Source: Singulisphaera sp045290345 (GTDB lineage Bacteria; Planctomycetota; Planctomycetia; Isosphaerales; Isosphaeraceae). From it: DNA of 64,000 bases. Location: positions 124,001 through 188,000 of the forward strand of contig NZ_CP155447.1 in NCBI RefSeq assembly GCF_045290345.1. Reading direction: 5' to 3'. Positions 62,285 through 64,000 of the stretch are shown here, piece after piece (position 1 is the stretch's first letter; each line of letters opens with the position of its first letter). The notes beneath the pieces were generated by a model. It searched no databases, was not told where the DNA came from, and saw only the letters and a list, made by a program, of their open reading frames with translations. Both the position numbers and the translations under genes were made by a program.

Positions 62285-63271
62285 TCAAAAGTCCCCAGCG
62301 CTCAGGATCTCGCCCCCCTTTCGCGAGAGGAGGGCTGCCAGGATCTTCGGCTGGATACTTTCCTTGAGGTAGCGTACCGAACCGTCAAGGAAGAGGAAAT
62401 TAACCCCACCGGTGTGATAGCTGTGGAACTCCTGGCCGTAATCACAGCCAAGCTTGCCGATGCTCGCGCTGCCGGCCACAACCTGGCAGGACTGCCACGG
62501 CGTCGAGCTGAACGGCCCGAAACGAGCGTTGATCGGTGCGCTCTGATCGAGGAAATTCTTGTGCCCGGCCCAGAGCCCATGCAACGCCTCCGGAGCTTCA
62601 CCAATGACGATGGTATTCGTACTGCCGTCGGTGACGCTGACGAGATTGACATTGATCTCGCTGCCGAACATGATCACCCCCCGACCGGCTCCTGACTGAT
62701 CTCCCTGGTCGGAGTAGTTGTTCTGACAGCTGGTGGCCGGGAAGCAGCGCAGGGCACGCTCGCCCCAGTTGCCCGCGTAATCGTTGCGGCAATATTGCGG
62801 CTGACTCGTTATGTTGTCCCCGTTCGGCTTCATGGGCGAACCGGCCGGGTTGGACGGGCAGAGGAAGGTTGACAGCAGAGTTCGCGAGGTCGTGTAGTTC
62901 GGCGGCTCCAGGTACCAGAAGCCGGTATTGAAGCTGTTGTAGAGTGGGGCCTGCTCCATTTGCGGCAGGATCACCGTCCCCCAGCTTGCCATCCTCCGCG
63001 ACTGGGCCGTCGCCGTATTCCAGAGGGCAGGCACGCCCATGCCACCACCGTAGCCCCCCTTGGGGATGACCCCGTGGATGTCGTGGTAGTTATGGACTGC
63101 CAGCCCGATCTGCTTCAAATTGTTGGTGCACTGGAGGCGCCGGGCCGCCTCACGTGCCGATTGAACGGCGGGGAGCAGGAGGGCAATCAGGACCGCGATG
63201 ATCGCGATGACGACGAGCAGCTCGATGAGCGTGAAACCCCGTGAGGGGCGAGCAGGCAGCCGAGGGAACAT
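62285..63271 (-). CDS. DUF1559 (H-X9-DG) pseudopilin-like protein under riboswitch control
   Basis: 329 residues from the ATG at 63269-63271; the longer frame runs toward the riboswitch and is rejected. The prepilin-like start is RGFTLIELLVVIAIIAVLIA, then ALLLPAVQSAREAARRLQCT, NNLKQIGLAVHNYHD, and the C-terminal H-X9-DG motif HTGGVNFLFLDGSV. The family sits at the inner membrane or surface; no function is established. A cobalamin riboswitch begins about 126 bases upstream. The next gene on the strand is the riboswitch-controlled DUF4465 protein. Confidence 0.93.
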   Translation of the reverse strand: MFPRLPARPSRGFTLIELLVVIAIIAVLIALLLPAVQSAREAARRLQCTNNLKQIGLAVHNYHDIHGVIPKGGYGGGMGVPALWNTATAQSRRMASWGTVILPQMEQAPLYNSFNTGFWYLEPPNYTTSRTLLSTFLCPSNPAGSPMKPNGDNITSQPQYCRNDYAGNWGERALRCFPATSCQNNYSDQGDQSGAGRGVIMFGSEINVNLVSVTDGSTNTIVIGEAPEALHGLWAGHKNFLDQSAPINARFGPFSSTPWQSCQVVAGSASIGKLGCDYGQEFHSYHTGGVNFLFLDGSVRYLKESIQPKILAALLSRKGGEILSAGDF

Positions 63272-63397
63272 GGACGCAGACCTATCCGCCGGGTCGGGCG
63301 TAAGATTCGGCTCCGGCCCTGACGGCGCGTGGCCCCTCGGCAGACGATCTGCGGGGCGGCCCGCCCGAATGCTCATGGCCGGAGCACCGAACAGAAC

Positions 63398-63573
63398 TCG
63401 ACGGGCAGGTCTTCTGACTTACGGCTCTTCGCGGCCCCGGACGGCCTTCCCACCTTGCGGCAGTGGCATGGGTGTCCGAGTGCCTGGCCGATTACAGCGG
63501 CGGCCCCGCGACGGATTCTCACCGTCTTCCCTATTCTCCCCCGTGCCGGCAGTCCGGGCGGGGGCACCTGTCG
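63398..63573 (-). ncRNA. Cobalamin riboswitch upstream of the DUF1559 gene
   Basis: On the minus strand: AATAGGGAAGACGGTGAGAA, TCCGTCGCGGGGCCGCCGCT then GTAATCGGCC, ATGCCACTGCCGCAAGGTGG, GAAGGCCG, and the B12 box AAGTCAGAAGACCTGCC. All conserved blocks are present, including GCCACTG, and the match to the family is closer than in the second copy. It reads directly into the DUF1559 gene. Confidence 0.96.
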
Positions 63574-63705
63574 AGTAGCAATGAGTACAGCGTCAACATG
63601 ACTCAACTGTCAAGAGCGACGAAATCCATCCGCCGACGAACACGACGCCATGCACACATATTTGGCTTTTCAGAAGCAGCCATCCACAGGGTGGGAGAGG
63701 TAAAA

Positions 63706-63957
63706 TCAGGCGACTTTGATTTCCGGCTGGCAGATCGGCAGAAGTGAGGGAATCGGTTGACCTCGATGCTCGGCCTCGAAGCACGATGTCAAGTAGTCCA
63801 GCACGTTGCGACCTTGCTGACGGCAGGTCGCGACCACGCTCAGGGTCCGCTCCACGAAACGCTTCCCCTGATCGCTATCCGATCCAACACGGATCCGCAA
63901 AGCTTCGCCGAACCCGTTTCGCCCTACGCCAATGCAAGCGGCCAGGGCATCTTCGTC
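63706..63957 (-). mobile_element. IS66-type transposase, C-terminal fragment
   Basis: The frame contains SDQGKRFVERTLSVVATCRQ, then QGRNVLDYLTSCFEAEHRGQ and PIPSLLP, the characteristic end of IS66 transposases. Upstream codons (ADEDALAACIGVGRNGFGEA) do not match IS66, and a short palindromic repeat follows, so the element looks truncated. The frame remains open to the window edge, so an intact copy outside cannot be excluded. Confidence 0.75.
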
Positions 63958-63976
63958 GGCCTCACAATTCCCGTAG

Positions 63977-63993
63977 GGTGGGCACGGCCCACC
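63977..63993. repeat. Short palindrome GGTGGGC-ACG-GCCCACC
   Basis: A perfect 7-bp stem within CCGTAGGGTGGGCACGGCCC, a type of interspersed palindrome common in planctomycete genomes. It marks the likely break point of the IS66 fragment. Confidence 0.55.
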
Positions 63994-64000
63994 ATCTTAA

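Overview
The window reads as chromosomal DNA of a planctomycete, most likely of the Isosphaeraceae or Gemmataceae type. The GC content is high. Marker families include H-X9-DG (DUF1559) pseudopilin-like proteins, a LEPR-XLL-type surface protein, a TAT-exported Gfo/Idh/MocA oxidoreductase, a kinase-WD40 fusion, ECF sigma factors fused to exported C-terminal domains, and many short intergenic palindromes. No tRNA, rRNA or CRISPR array was recognised.

Layout. 0-16 kb: two TPR proteins, an HlyD-like adaptor, a methyltransferase, a membrane protein, ilvA, a large Ser/Thr kinase-WD40 protein, a secreted oxidoreductase and a YihY/BrkB membrane protein. 16-27.3 kb: an envelope/stress cluster (ferritin-like protein, histidine-kinase-like protein, NtrC-type activator, CBS protein, lipid kinase, holin-like and YqjD/CsbD-like small membrane proteins, GTPase, small lipoprotein, DUF1328). 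Four strong sigma-54 (-24/-12) promoters lie in it, so the activator gene sits among its probable targets. 27.3-38.4 kb: a palindrome-rich gap, then the translation cluster infC-rpmI-rplT-pheS-(three unrelated genes)-pheT on the minus strand, with thrS divergent. infC appears to start with ATC, pheS carries a single-base frameshift, and PheT lacks its usual N-terminal tRNA-binding domain.

38.4-49.3 kb: a PLP dehydratase and a membrane protein, then a tandemly duplicated cassette. Four 124-bp inverted-repeat (MITE-like) elements bracket two copies of a DUF1559 gene plus lipoprotein gene. The cassette splits an ECF sigma/WD40 fusion gene. It is followed by an intact ECF sigma-DUF11 fusion and a DUF202 protein. 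49.3-57.9 kb: a 2.1-kb segment between 168-bp direct repeats derived from the yajQ promoter region, then yajQ, an RdgC-like gene, a YdjM-like gene, a PpiC-type foldase, and a trypsin-like protease with a small partner.

57.9-64 kb: the most striking locus. Two cobalamin riboswitches on the minus strand each head a cell-surface gene. One gene encodes a DUF1559 pseudopilin-like protein. The other encodes a 1211-residue LEPR-XLL protein with an N-terminal DUF4465 domain, an SdrD/Cna-B-like domain and eight BIG2 repeats. DUF4465 is, as I recall, the domain of the Bacteroidetes surface B12-binding protein BtuH, so this looks like a planctomycete surface system for capturing B12. The window ends in the tail of an IS66-type transposase.
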